Shown: positions 1 to 6,955 of the stretch, one piece after another
How the letters are laid out: every line of letters starts with the position of its first letter
Position numbering within the stretch: position 1 is the stretch's first letter
DNA from: CALWPV01 sp045632125
GTDB lineage: Bacteria; Bacillota; Clostridia; Lachnospirales; Bianqueaceae
DNA: 45,206 nt
Assembly (NCBI GenBank): GCA_045632125.1
Contig: JAZQWC010000086.1
Location: forward strand, 1 to 45,206
Direction of reading: 5' to 3'
Notes under the pieces: generated by a model
Database searches by the model: none
Seen by the model: the letters and a program-made list of their open reading frames with translations, nothing else
Told to the model about the DNA's origin: nothing
Made by a program: the position numbers and the translations under genes

Positions 1-629
1 AGGGCTTTGGCGATGCAGTTGCAAAAGAAAGTTTTGCCGGTACCGGTAGTGCCGTAAAACAGCAAATTGCCGGGTTGGGACTTGGGAAAATCGTTGATGT
101 AGTTGAATACACGATCCCGTACCAGCTTAATATTTTCCAAAGGAGTCAAGGGTTCTCCGGGAACCGGGTCGTTGGAAAATCGGTTCAAATTAAAAGTAGA
201 GAAATTTTCTCGCTGAAGCAGAGATTTAATATTGGATTTATCATAGGCCTGTTCAATAAGTTTTTGCTGCAGACAACGGCATTTCTGACCTTCTACATAA
301 CCGGTATCTTGACAAATGGGGCAGTGGTAGTGAACATCCAGATAATCAGAGGAGTAACCAGCTTCAACTAAAAGCTGAGCCTTTTCGGCTAATAACTTGC
401 GGTTAACTTCTTTAAGAGAGGTGAGTACAAGCTCTTTATTTTTACCGCTACGTAGATAGGTTTTCACAGCGCGAAGTCCGAAAGAATCCAGCTCCTGATC
501 GATTTCCATAATGCGCGGAATGCGAGAATAGATCAATTGTTTGCGGTCGCGGGCTGCGGATTCAGCAGCAGAGCGGACCTCTTCGTATTCGCGCAAAAGC
601 TGGGTGATGCGAGTATCGGAAACAGACAT
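1..629 (-). CDS. DnaC/DnaI-like helicase loader ATPase (3' end outside window)
   Basis: AAA+ ATPase expected to load the replicative DNA helicase at origins or restarting forks. I translated this frame from the reverse strand; 209 codons are present and the C-terminus lies beyond base 1. The N-terminal half is charged and helical. A likely zinc-binding cluster (CPIC, then CRC about 15 residues later, near residues 105-122) precedes the ATPase domain, as in the DnaI N-terminal domain. The Walker A motif GTTGTGKT lies just before the window edge. The start at 629 has AAGGAGG seven bases upstream, and that site overlaps the stop codon of the upstream dnaD gene, so the two are co-translated. The family assignment is firm. 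Whether it is orthologous to DnaI or only DnaC-like cannot be decided from a partial protein. Confidence 0.9.
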   Translation of the reverse strand, partial: MSVSDTRITQLLREYEEVRSAAESAARDRKQLIYSRIPRIMEIDQELDSFGLRAVKTYLRSGKNKELVLTSLKEVNRKLLAEKAQLLVEAGYSSDYLDVHYHCPICQDTGYVEGQKCRCLQQKLIEQAYDKSNIKSLLQRENFSTFNLNRFSNDPVPGEPLTPLENIKLVRDRVFNYINDFPKSQPGNLLFYGTTGTGKTFFCNCIAKA

Positions 630-641
630 GGCAGAACCTCC

Positions 642-1712
642 TTAGCGATCCTGGGAATAGAGTTGATTCTGGGCACGGCGTTCGATGCTGTCGAAGTCCC
701 AATCACGGGTGTTGTATGTATGGAAGGTGCCCTTAGGCTGACGGGGCGTCAGGGGGGACGGAGCAGTGCCAACAGCAACCTGCTGTTTGGAAGCAAAGGC
801 AGTGTCCAGACGGGACACATCATCTAAAGTGCGAACCTGTTGTTCGTACCAACTTTTCAAAATAGATTCGGCATAGTTGAAAGCAGGTTTACCGGTTTTG
901 GAAAGAGTACGAGTGGCAGCTTCGATAATTAGATCCATGCTAAGACCATAGTGGTAGAGCCAACGTTCCATGATCTCGATCTCCTGCTCAGAGGGCTGAC
1001 GGGAGGTGATGCCAAAAGCCTTTAATACAGGCCGATAGACATCGAAGCGTTTGAGATGGGAACGAGCGGCCTCCACTGTGGCGATGCCGCGGTCGGACCA
1101 GTCTTGAGCTACTTTTTCCATGTAGCGCAGGCTGCGGTTTCCGTTTTGAATGCAGTATTCCATAAGGAATTTGATTACATTGACAGGAAGGCGGTAGTAG
1201 TCATAAAAACTGAACAATAAAGAAAGATTAGGAAAGCTGAACTGTTCGCCCAGTAAGCGGGATGCGGTGGTGAACAGATCTTTAATAACAGGATTCTGCT
1301 CGTAAATATTCAGTTCTTCGGGGGTATAGGTGGGTTTGTGTTCCACGCGTACTACTTTAGAAGAGTCGGTACCGGGGCCATTTGGGTCGGGATCGGTGGG
1401 GACGCAGCTATGATAGGGCGGGAATGAAAGCCAGAGCTGTTCGCCATCCTGAGTTAATTGCAGCACTTTTTTATCGTTCCAATAGTGCAATGCCTGCATG
1501 ACATCAGATTCCAACAGACCCAGCATAGAAGCGGTATCCTTCGTGGAGAAATCGGCTGCAGAGTTGGCACTGGAACGCAAAAAATGGTGAAAGACATAAA
1601 GATAGACTTTCACGTAGTTTCCATTGGCCGTAGGCATATGGTTCAAAATAAAATCATCTGCGATCGGTGTAGCGTAATCGGCTTTAGGCTGCTGAAATAA
1701 AAGCGCTGGCAT
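642..1712 (-). CDS. DnaD-domain replication initiation protein
   Basis: 356-residue primosome protein that works with the helicase loader encoded 12 bp downstream. The N-terminal ~120 residues resemble a DnaD/DnaB-type winged helix. Two tandem C-terminal DnaD/DnaB_2-like repeats follow. The first is near residues 165-220 (YYRLPVNVIKFLMEYC, then a YMEKVAQDW-like segment). The second is near 235-300, ending in the YAESILKSW segment. Two such repeats recall the domain plan of Bacillus subtilis DnaB more than that of DnaD, so the product may combine roles split between two proteins in Bacillus. The upstream SD is weak (GAAAG/TTGGG region). A consensus-like promoter and a DnaA-box cluster lie upstream. 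The family is certain; the exact role is inferred from it and from the neighbour. Confidence 0.88.
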   Translation of the reverse strand: MPALLFQQPKADYATPIADDFILNHMPTANGNYVKVYLYVFHHFLRSSANSAADFSTKDTASMLGLLESDVMQALHYWNDKKVLQLTQDGEQLWLSFPPYHSCVPTDPDPNGPGTDSSKVVRVEHKPTYTPEELNIYEQNPVIKDLFTTASRLLGEQFSFPNLSLLFSFYDYYRLPVNVIKFLMEYCIQNGNRSLRYMEKVAQDWSDRGIATVEAARSHLKRFDVYRPVLKAFGITSRQPSEQEIEIMERWLYHYGLSMDLIIEAATRTLSKTGKPAFNYAESILKSWYEQQVRTLDDVSRLDTAFASKQQVAVGTAPSPLTPRQPKGTFHTYNTRDWDFDSIERRAQNQLYSQDR

Positions 1713-1795
1713 GTGTTTCCCAACTTTCTAATAGAATTTGAATGGAATTGATATAACGGGACGGATGTCGAAATAACTCCATTTTTGTAAAGGCT

Positions 1796-1824
1796 ATTAT
1801 ACATCAAGCCGGGAATTTTGTGAA
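1796..1824 (-). promoter_or_regulatory. Promoter of the dnaD-helicase loader operon
   Basis: On the minus strand TTCACA (1824-1819) and TATAAT (1801-1796) are separated by exactly 17 bp, which is close to the sigma-A consensus. Transcription would begin near 1789 and give a leader of about 77 nt before dnaD. The DnaA-box cluster begins about 35 bp upstream of the -35 element. Confidence 0.7.
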
Positions 1825-1848
1825 GAGGTGGAAAACTCACTAAAGGGT

Positions 1849-1882
1849 AAAAAAGAGTTATCCACAACACGGTGGATAACTC
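1849..1882 (-). terminator. Intrinsic terminator of murC, built from two DnaA boxes
   Basis: A perfect 11-bp inverted repeat (GAGTTATCCAC at 1855-1865, GTGGATAACTC at 1872-1882) has a 6-base loop. Read on the minus strand it is followed directly by six T (A run at 1849-1854 on the plus strand). That is the form of a rho-independent terminator for murC, whose stop codon lies 140 bp upstream. Each arm contains a DnaA-box 9-mer: TTATCCACA, and GGTGGATAA with one mismatch in the inverse orientation. Confidence 0.7.
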
Positions 1883-2102
1883 CTAAAAAGACAAAGTTAA
1901 AAAGCTGTGAATGCCTTTATTTATCGCATTTTTTGAAAGAAAAAGTTATCCACAATGTGTGGGGAGTTGTCCACAATGGATGGAACGAATGTTCGGAGAG
2001 AACAATTGTGGATAATGTGGATTACTTTTTCGAAAGCAGGTGATTTGCAATATCTACGGCATTTCCGGCACCCATAGTTATCAACAAATCGTTTGTGGAT
2101 AT
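1858..2102. promoter_or_regulatory. DnaA-box cluster upstream of dnaD; fills the 1713-2021 gap
   Basis: Exact TTATCCACA occurs at 1858-1866 (+), 1946-1954 (+) and 2007-2015 (-). One-mismatch copies are at 1871-1879 (-), 1967-1975 (+, TTGTCCACA), 2016-2024 (-, overlapping the murC stop codon), 2078-2086 (+, TTATCAACA) and 2094-2102 (-); the last two lie inside the murC 3' end. 1883-1945 is visibly AT-rich. No gene of its own is seen in the gap 1713-2021, which otherwise holds the dnaD promoter and leader, the murC terminator and a LexA-like palindrome. Binding by DnaA is inferred from the motif. Confidence 0.75.
1983..1994. promoter_or_regulatory. LexA/DinR-like palindrome
   Basis: GAACGAATGTTC matches the Firmicute SOS operator core GAAC-N4-GTTC perfectly, and its central bases fit the RNRY pattern. 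The outermost base on each side differs from the extended consensus. It lies between two groups of DnaA boxes, about 190 bp upstream of the predicted dnaD transcription start. That is far for simple repression, and no promoter overlapping it was found. Confidence 0.4.
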
Positions 2103-3374
2103 GTTTTTTTCAAGAAATTTTTCAATTTCATCGAACGTTGGAAAATAATGGACATCGATCCCATTTTTGGCAATGGCATCTGCCAGTTTTTTCGAACTGA
2201 CCTCGCCTGTATCTTCTTCCCGGGCGGAGTAGATATCGGCCAGCAGCAAATGGTCTGCCATAGAAAGAGTGGATACAAAGTCATCGAAAAAGGCAATGGT
2301 GCGGCTGAAGGTGTGGGGTTGGAATACTACGTACAATTCGTTGTGAGGTACTTCACGAGCGGCCAGCATGGTGGCTTTGATTTCAGAGGGGTGATGTGCA
2401 TAGTCATCCACCACTTTAGCCCCTTTATAATCGCCTTTATATTCAAAACGCTTCTGTGTGCTCTTGTAATTCGCCAGACCTTGACGCACAGCGTCAAAGG
2501 AGATGCCTTCAGCGATTGCCGCCGCGGCGGCGCACAGAGCATCAAAAATCAAATGACGTCCAGGTACATAAATGTCTAAGCGACCCAGGTTTTCCCCTTT
2601 GTAGATCATTTCGAAGGAGGAACCCAGTGCATTATCATGATGCACAATATTTTCGGCAGTAATATCGGCTGGGTCATCCAGCGATACGGAAAGAACCTGT
2701 ACAGGAAGATCTTTAAACAAGGGTGCGCAGTCAGCAGCTGTAATGAGAGTGCCGCCTTCACGCATGCCGGCTACGTATTCATGGAAGGAATCCTGAATGT
2801 CGGCCAAATCTTTGAAATAATCCAAATGCTCGGCCTCAATGTTGGTAATGATATTATATTTGGTATGAAAATGCAGGAAGCTATCGCAGTATTCGCAGGC
2901 TTCAATGAGCATGTGATCACCATGACCTACACGATAATTGGCGCCCAGATTCTGCAGTACGCCACCGATGGCTACGGAAGGATCTAAATCGGCAGCCATA
3001 TAAATATAAGCCAACATACTGCTGGTACTGGTTTTGCCATGGGTGCCGGCTACACCAACGGGCACAGCAAATTCATCTAGCAGCTCGCCCAGCATAACAG
3101 CACGCTCGATTACACGGGCACCGCTGGCGCGGGCCGCGATCAGTTCGGGATTGTCTTCATGAACCGCTGCGGTATATACAATGGTATCCATATCGGGGGT
3201 GATATTTTCGGCCCGTTGACCGATGCTCACGGCAATACCGGAGGCCTCAAGGCGGCGGGTCATATCGGTTTCACTGCGGTCGGAACCGCTCACTTGATAG
3301 CCACGGCTCTTCATGATCTGAGCAATGCCGCTCATGCTGATGCCGCCAATGCCGATAAAATGTATTTTTTTCAT
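2022..3374 (-). CDS. murC: UDP-N-acetylmuramate--L-alanine ligase
   Basis: Cytoplasmic Mur ligase that adds L-alanine to UDP-MurNAc with ATP in peptidoglycan precursor synthesis. 450 residues, normal for MurC. The start MKKIHFIGIGGISMSG carries the N-terminal Rossmann glycine motif. The ATP loop GVAGTHGKTSTSS is near residue 105, and the Mur-family segments EACEYCDSF and DDYAHHPSEI are present. The frame stays open 27 codons further upstream, but I place the start at 3374: AGAAGG lies eight bases before it, and MurC proteins begin at this motif. The gene has its own predicted promoter and a leader hairpin. Its stop codon overlaps a DnaA-like 9-mer. Confidence 0.97.
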   Translation of the reverse strand: MKKIHFIGIGGISMSGIAQIMKSRGYQVSGSDRSETDMTRRLEASGIAVSIGQRAENITPDMDTIVYTAAVHEDNPELIAARASGARVIERAVMLGELLDEFAVPVGVAGTHGKTSTSSMLAYIYMAADLDPSVAIGGVLQNLGANYRVGHGDHMLIEACEYCDSFLHFHTKYNIITNIEAEHLDYFKDLADIQDSFHEYVAGMREGGTLITAADCAPLFKDLPVQVLSVSLDDPADITAENIVHHDNALGSSFEMIYKGENLGRLDIYVPGRHLIFDALCAAAAAIAEGISFDAVRQGLANYKSTQKRFEYKGDYKGAKVVDDYAHHPSEIKATMLAAREVPHNELYVVFQPHTFSRTIAFFDDFVSTLSMADHLLLADIYSAREEDTGEVSSKKLADAIAKNGIDVHYFPTFDEIEKFLEKNISTNDLLITMGAGNAVDIANHLLSKK

Positions 3375-3417
3375 ATTGATAACCTTCTTTAATTTAGGAT
3401 TTAAGTGCGCAGAGCGC

Positions 3418-3450
3418 AAAAAGATCGTGCTCCTGAAAAGGAGCGACGAT
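3418..3450 (-). terminator. Terminator-like hairpin inside the murC leader
   Basis: On the minus strand the stem is ATCGT plus GCTCCT, loop TTTC, then AGGAGC plus ACGAT, with one bulged C and then CTTTTT. A small second hairpin, TGCGC-aga-GCGCA, occupies 3406-3418. Both lie between the predicted murC promoter and murC, so they would form in the ~100-nt leader. Attenuation of murC is an inference; no ligand-binding or antiterminator fold was recognised. Confidence 0.5.
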
Positions 3451-3481
3451 ACCACAAACTATTGTATAATACTGACCCCTT

Positions 3482-3510
3482 ATTATACCACAAGAATTCA
3501 GGGATTGCAC
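3482..3510 (-). promoter_or_regulatory. murC promoter, extended -10
   Basis: On the minus strand TATAAT (3487-3482) is preceded by TGG, giving an extended -10 TGGTATAAT. GTGCAA, 17 bp further upstream, is a poor -35. The predicted start near 3475 leaves about 100 nt of leader containing the hairpins at 3406-3450. Confidence 0.5.
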
Positions 3511-3555
3511 GCATTATTTTCAAAAATATAGGAGCTGACAAATGTGGCTGCAAGG

Positions 3556-3584
3556 TTGACAAGACAGGGTTCCTGTGTTATCAT
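3556..3584 (+). promoter_or_regulatory. ilvB operon promoter
   Basis: TTGACA (3556-3561), 17-bp spacer, TATCAT (3579-3584). Transcription would begin near 3591, only about 33 nt before the ilvB ATG. That leaves room for the SD (GGAGG, 3605-3609) but not for a T-box or peptide attenuator. Confidence 0.75.
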
Positions 3585-3623
3585 TTGTTCTTAATGAGTA
3601 ATATGGAGGTAGTATAGACCTAT

Positions 3624-5312
3624 ATGAAAATAACAGGCTCACAGATCGTAATTGAGACCCTTGTAGAGCAGGGTGTAACCGATGTATTTGGCTATCCCGG
3701 CGGGCAAGTGGTCAACATATACGATGAATTATATAAAGCACAGGACCGGATTCATCATGTGCTGACAGCCCATGAACAGGGGGCAGCTCATGCTGCGGAT
3801 GGTTATTCCCGAGTGACTGGTAAAGTGGGTGTTGTAATCGCTACATCCGGTCCCGGTGCCACCAATCTGGTTACTGGTATTGCTACTGCCATGCTGGATT
3901 CGATTCCTATGGTGGCAATCACCGGCAATGTATCCACAGCACTCATTGGTAAAGATAGTTTTCAAGAGATCAATATCACCGGTATTACGATGGCGATCAC
4001 TAAGCATAATTACTTTGTGCAGGATGTTGATGAGTTGGCCGATACCATTCGCGAGGCCTTTCAGGTAGCTAAATCCGGTCGTCCCGGCCCGGTACTGATC
4101 GATATTCCTAAAGATGTACAGATGGCAATGGCCGACTTTGAGCCTCAGGGGATTGTTCCTTATCAAAAGCAGGCTTTAGCTTTAGATGCCGATATTGATC
4201 GGGCGGTAGAATTGATCAATCAGGCTGAGCGTCCATATATATACATTGGAGGCGGTGCTGCCGGTGCCGGACTCGCTAAAGAGATCATGGCATTAGCAGA
4301 AAAAATCGATGGTTACATTGGATGTTCCTTTATGGGACTTTCAACGATGTCTAATTCCTATGAACGTTTTCTGGGAATGGAAGGAATGCATGGTCATTAT
4401 GCTTCGTCCATGGCGAATAAGGATGCGGATCTCATTATTGGTGTTGGTGTGCGCTTCAGTGATCGTGCCACCGGTAATGTATCTAAATATGCAAAAACAG
4501 CCAAAATCATTCAGTTGGATGCAGATATTTCCGAAATCAATAAGAATGTGCATGTTGAAGTTGGATTGGTGGGCAACATCGTATCCTCCTTTACCAGAAT
4601 TTTGGAGCGCTGCGATGCAAAACAGCATCCGCAGTGGCAGGAGCAGATTCACGGCTATATAGCCAAGGGAAAGGAAATTGCTGCTGAGAATGAAGCTCAT
4701 GCGAAATCCAATATTACACCTAAGCAAATATTCGATGTGATCAACGAGATCAAAGATGAAAATACGGTGATTGCGACCGATGTAGGCCAACATCAGATGT
4801 GGGCTGCTCAGTATACCGATTTTGAAAAGGAACGCCGATTTGTGTCCAGCGGAGGCTTGGGGACCATGGGTTATGGTTTGGGAGCGGCTATTGGTGCGCA
4901 GATCGCCAGCGGAGAGCGAACGGTGCTGATCACCGGTGATGGCAGCTTTGGCATGAATTTAAATGAACTGGCCACGGCAGTTACCTATAATATTCCGGTG
5001 GTCATTGTGCTGCTGAATAATGGTGTGCTGGGAATGGTTCGTCAGTGGCAAACACTGTTTTTCGGAAAGCGGTATTCCAATACCGTGCTCAATCGAAAAA
5101 CCGATTTTGTGAAATTGGCAGAAGCTTTTGGCGCGAAAGCGCAGAGAGTCGCGTCGATCGATGAATTTAGGGAAGCCTTCGCACAGGGTATGCAGCAGGA
5201 TGGTCCGTATTTGATCGATATTGCCATTAATATGGATGAGTTTGTGTTGCCCATGATGCCGCCTGGCGGTTCCATTGAAGATTTGATCACATCCAGAGAG
5301 CAGGAGGGGTAA
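3624..5312 (+). CDS. ilvB: Acetolactate synthase, large subunit
   Basis: Thiamine diphosphate enzyme that condenses pyruvate with pyruvate or 2-oxobutyrate, the first common step to valine, leucine and isoleucine. 562 residues, full length. Visible are the catalytic glutamate E51 in AHEQGAAHAADGY, the central FAD/NAD-fold domain, and the ThDP/metal motif beginning GDGSF at G438-D439 and closing at LLNN. The start follows GGAGG at 3605-3609. The regulatory subunit gene follows after one base, so the two subunits are co-translated. It heads the operon ilvB-ilvN-ilvC-ilvD and has its own strong promoter. The biosynthetic (not catabolic AlsS) type is supported by the adjacent ilvN. Confidence 0.97.
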   Translation: MKITGSQIVIETLVEQGVTDVFGYPGGQVVNIYDELYKAQDRIHHVLTAHEQGAAHAADGYSRVTGKVGVVIATSGPGATNLVTGIATAMLDSIPMVAITGNVSTALIGKDSFQEINITGITMAITKHNYFVQDVDELADTIREAFQVAKSGRPGPVLIDIPKDVQMAMADFEPQGIVPYQKQALALDADIDRAVELINQAERPYIYIGGGAAGAGLAKEIMALAEKIDGYIGCSFMGLSTMSNSYERFLGMEGMHGHYASSMANKDADLIIGVGVRFSDRATGNVSKYAKTAKIIQLDADISEINKNVHVEVGLVGNIVSSFTRILERCDAKQHPQWQEQIHGYIAKGKEIAAENEAHAKSNITPKQIFDVINEIKDENTVIATDVGQHQMWAAQYTDFEKERRFVSSGGLGTMGYGLGAAIGAQIASGERTVLITGDGSFGMNLNELATAVTYNIPVVIVLLNNGVLGMVRQWQTLFFGKRYSNTVLNRKTDFVKLAEAFGAKAQRVASIDEFREAFAQGMQQDGPYLIDIAINMDEFVLPMMPPGGSIEDLITSREQEG

Positions 5313-5313
5313 A

Positions 5314-5814
5314 ATGGCAGAAACGATCAAACGATTTGTAATTGCTGTGTACGTAGAAAATAAATACGGTGTTTTGACCCGTGTTACTTCTATGTTTATG
5401 CGTCGTGGATTCAACATCGACTCCCTTACTGTAGGCGAGACGGATGATCCGGCCTTCTCTCGTATTACCATAACACTGCGGGCCGATGAAAATGCCCGCG
5501 ATCAGTTGGTGAATCAGCTATATAAGCTTCAAAATGTTAAGAAAGTCAAAGTACTGGAAAATGGAAGCAGCGTGGAGCGAGAACTGATGATCATTAAAGT
5601 TAGAAATTCGCCGGAAAAGAGAGCGGAGATCATGGCGGCGTCGGAAATCTTCCGGGCCAAGATCATCGACTATACCACCGATACCATCTGTGTTGAGGTG
5701 ACCGGTGAACCCACCAAGATAAATGCCTTTATTGATATTATGAAGCCTTTGGGCATTGAAGAGATCTGTCGTACCGGTGTTGTGGCACTGGAGCGCGGTG
5801 TTAAAATGGTGTAA
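5314..5814 (+). CDS. ilvN: Acetolactate synthase, small regulatory subunit
   Basis: Regulatory subunit that activates IlvB and confers end-product (valine) inhibition. 166 residues, as usual for the clostridial form. An N-terminal ACT domain spans about residues 7-80 (VENKYGVLTRVTSMFMRRG, then FNIDSLTVG). The C-terminal ALS small-subunit domain follows from about 85. The ATG lies one base after the ilvB stop, with AGGAGGGG upstream inside ilvB. The tight spacing suggests stoichiometric production with IlvB. Some clostridial genomes call this gene ilvH; with the adjacent ilvB the name is a matter of convention. Confidence 0.95.
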   Translation: MAETIKRFVIAVYVENKYGVLTRVTSMFMRRGFNIDSLTVGETDDPAFSRITITLRADENARDQLVNQLYKLQNVKKVKVLENGSSVERELMIIKVRNSPEKRAEIMAASEIFRAKIIDYTTDTICVEVTGEPTKINAFIDIMKPLGIEEICRTGVVALERGVKMV

Positions 5815-5873
5815 TCAAGTAAAAGATTTCCTGCTACGCAGGCGTTATATCATATTTAAAGGAGATACTTATC

Positions 5874-6890
5874 ATGCAAAAAATTTATTATCAGCAGGAC
5901 TGTAATTTAGCTAAGCTGAACGATAAAACTGTTGCCATTATTGGTTATGGTTCTCAGGGACATGCTCACGCCCTGAACCTGAAAGATTCCGGAGTGAATG
6001 TAATTGTTGGTCTGTATGAGGGCAGCAAGAGCTGGGCTAAGGCAGAGGCAGCCGGCTTGACCGTTATGACTTCTGCAGAGGCAGCCAAAAATGCCGATAT
6101 CATCATGATCCTGATCAACGATGAAAAGCAGGCTAAGTTGTATAAAGAAAGCATTGAACCCAATCTGACTGAGGGTAAGACTTTGGCTTTTGCTCACGGT
6201 TTTAACATTCACTTTGGCTGCATCAAGCCTCCGGCTGATGTAAACGTAATTATGATCGCACCGAAGGGCCCCGGTCACACTGTTCGCAGCGAGTATCAGG
6301 CAGGTAAGGGTGTTCCATGTTTGGTTGCCATTGAGCAGGATGCCACCGGTGATGCTTTGGATATCGCTTTGGCGTATGCTCTGGGTATTGGTGGTGCTCG
6401 TGCCGGTGTTCTGGAAACTAACTTCAGAACTGAAACCGAAACTGACTTGTTTGGTGAGCAGGCTGTGTTGTGCGGCGGTTTGTGTGCCTTGATGCAGGCT
6501 GGTTATGAGACCTTGGTGGAAGCCGGTTATGATCCCAGAAATGCATATTTTGAGTGTATTCATGAAGTAAAACTGATCGTAGACCTGATTTACCAGAGTG
6601 GTTTTGAGGGTATGCGTTATTCCATTTCCAATACTGCTGAGTATGGTGACTATATTACCGGTCCTAAGATCATTACCGAAGAGACCAAGAAGAACATGAA
6701 GAAGATCCTGAAAGATATTCAGGATGGTTCCTTTGCAAAAGAGTTCCTGCTGGATATGTCGGATGCCGGTGCACAGGTTCATTTTGGTGCAATGCGCAAA
6801 CTGGCCAGTGAGCATCCCTCCGAGATCGTAGGTAAGGAGATCCGCAAGCTGTATAGCTGGAGCGACGAAGAAAAGCTGATCAACAACTGA
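5874..6890 (+). CDS. ilvC: Ketol-acid reductoisomerase (class I, NADPH type)
   Basis: Isomerises and reduces 2-acetolactate or 2-aceto-2-hydroxybutyrate to the dihydroxy acid, using Mg2+ and NAD(P)H. 338 residues, the short class I form. The Rossmann motif GYGSQGHAHA starts at G24. The Mg2+ ligands D191 and E195 sit in DLFGEQAVL. The SD AAAGGAG precedes the ATG. It lies 59 bp after ilvN; a small 5-bp hairpin at 5830-5842 is the only structure between them. Cofactor preference is not certain from sequence. Confidence 0.97.
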   Translation: MQKIYYQQDCNLAKLNDKTVAIIGYGSQGHAHALNLKDSGVNVIVGLYEGSKSWAKAEAAGLTVMTSAEAAKNADIIMILINDEKQAKLYKESIEPNLTEGKTLAFAHGFNIHFGCIKPPADVNVIMIAPKGPGHTVRSEYQAGKGVPCLVAIEQDATGDALDIALAYALGIGGARAGVLETNFRTETETDLFGEQAVLCGGLCALMQAGYETLVEAGYDPRNAYFECIHEVKLIVDLIYQSGFEGMRYSISNTAEYGDYITGPKIITEETKKNMKKILKDIQDGSFAKEFLLDMSDAGAQVHFGAMRKLASEHPSEIVGKEIRKLYSWSDEEKLINN

Positions 6891-6910
6891 TCCATATAAC
6901 GAAACGGTTC

Positions 6911-6937
6911 CTACGGGCGGCAATTTGCCGCTCGTAG
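6911..6937 (+). other. Hairpin between ilvC and ilvD
   Basis: CTACGGGCGGC and GCCGCTCGTAG pair over 11 bp with one G-U and loop AATTT. No T tract follows, so it is not a classical terminator. It could protect the ilvC 3' end, or be a processing or partial pause site before the ilvD SD (AGGAGG at 6946-6951). Confidence 0.5.
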
Positions 6938-6955
6938 ATTCCTTTAGGAGGAGTT

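Noticed and set aside
833..845. GAAC-ctgtt-GTTC palindrome inside dnaD as a second LexA box
   Set aside because: The spacer is five bases instead of four and the site is in coding sequence.
1643..1870. 75-codon minus-strand frame across the dnaD leader
   Set aside because: It overlaps the dnaD start in another frame, spans the promoter itself and has no SD or similarity.
1713..2102. Calling this the chromosomal oriC
   Set aside because: No dnaA, dnaN, recF or rpmH is in the window, and the sampled G/C counts left of the cluster run opposite to what a main bidirectional origin would give. Kept as a DnaA-box cluster only.
3514..3528. CodY-like box upstream of the ilvB promoter (TTATTTTCAAAAATA)
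   Set aside because: Five of fifteen positions differ from the AATTTTCWGAAAATT consensus, so it is no better than AT-rich background.
5907..6923. 338-codon open frame antisense to ilvC
   Set aside because: It mirrors the ilvC codons, has no recognisable protein motif or plausible start signal, and ilvC is unmistakable on the other strand.
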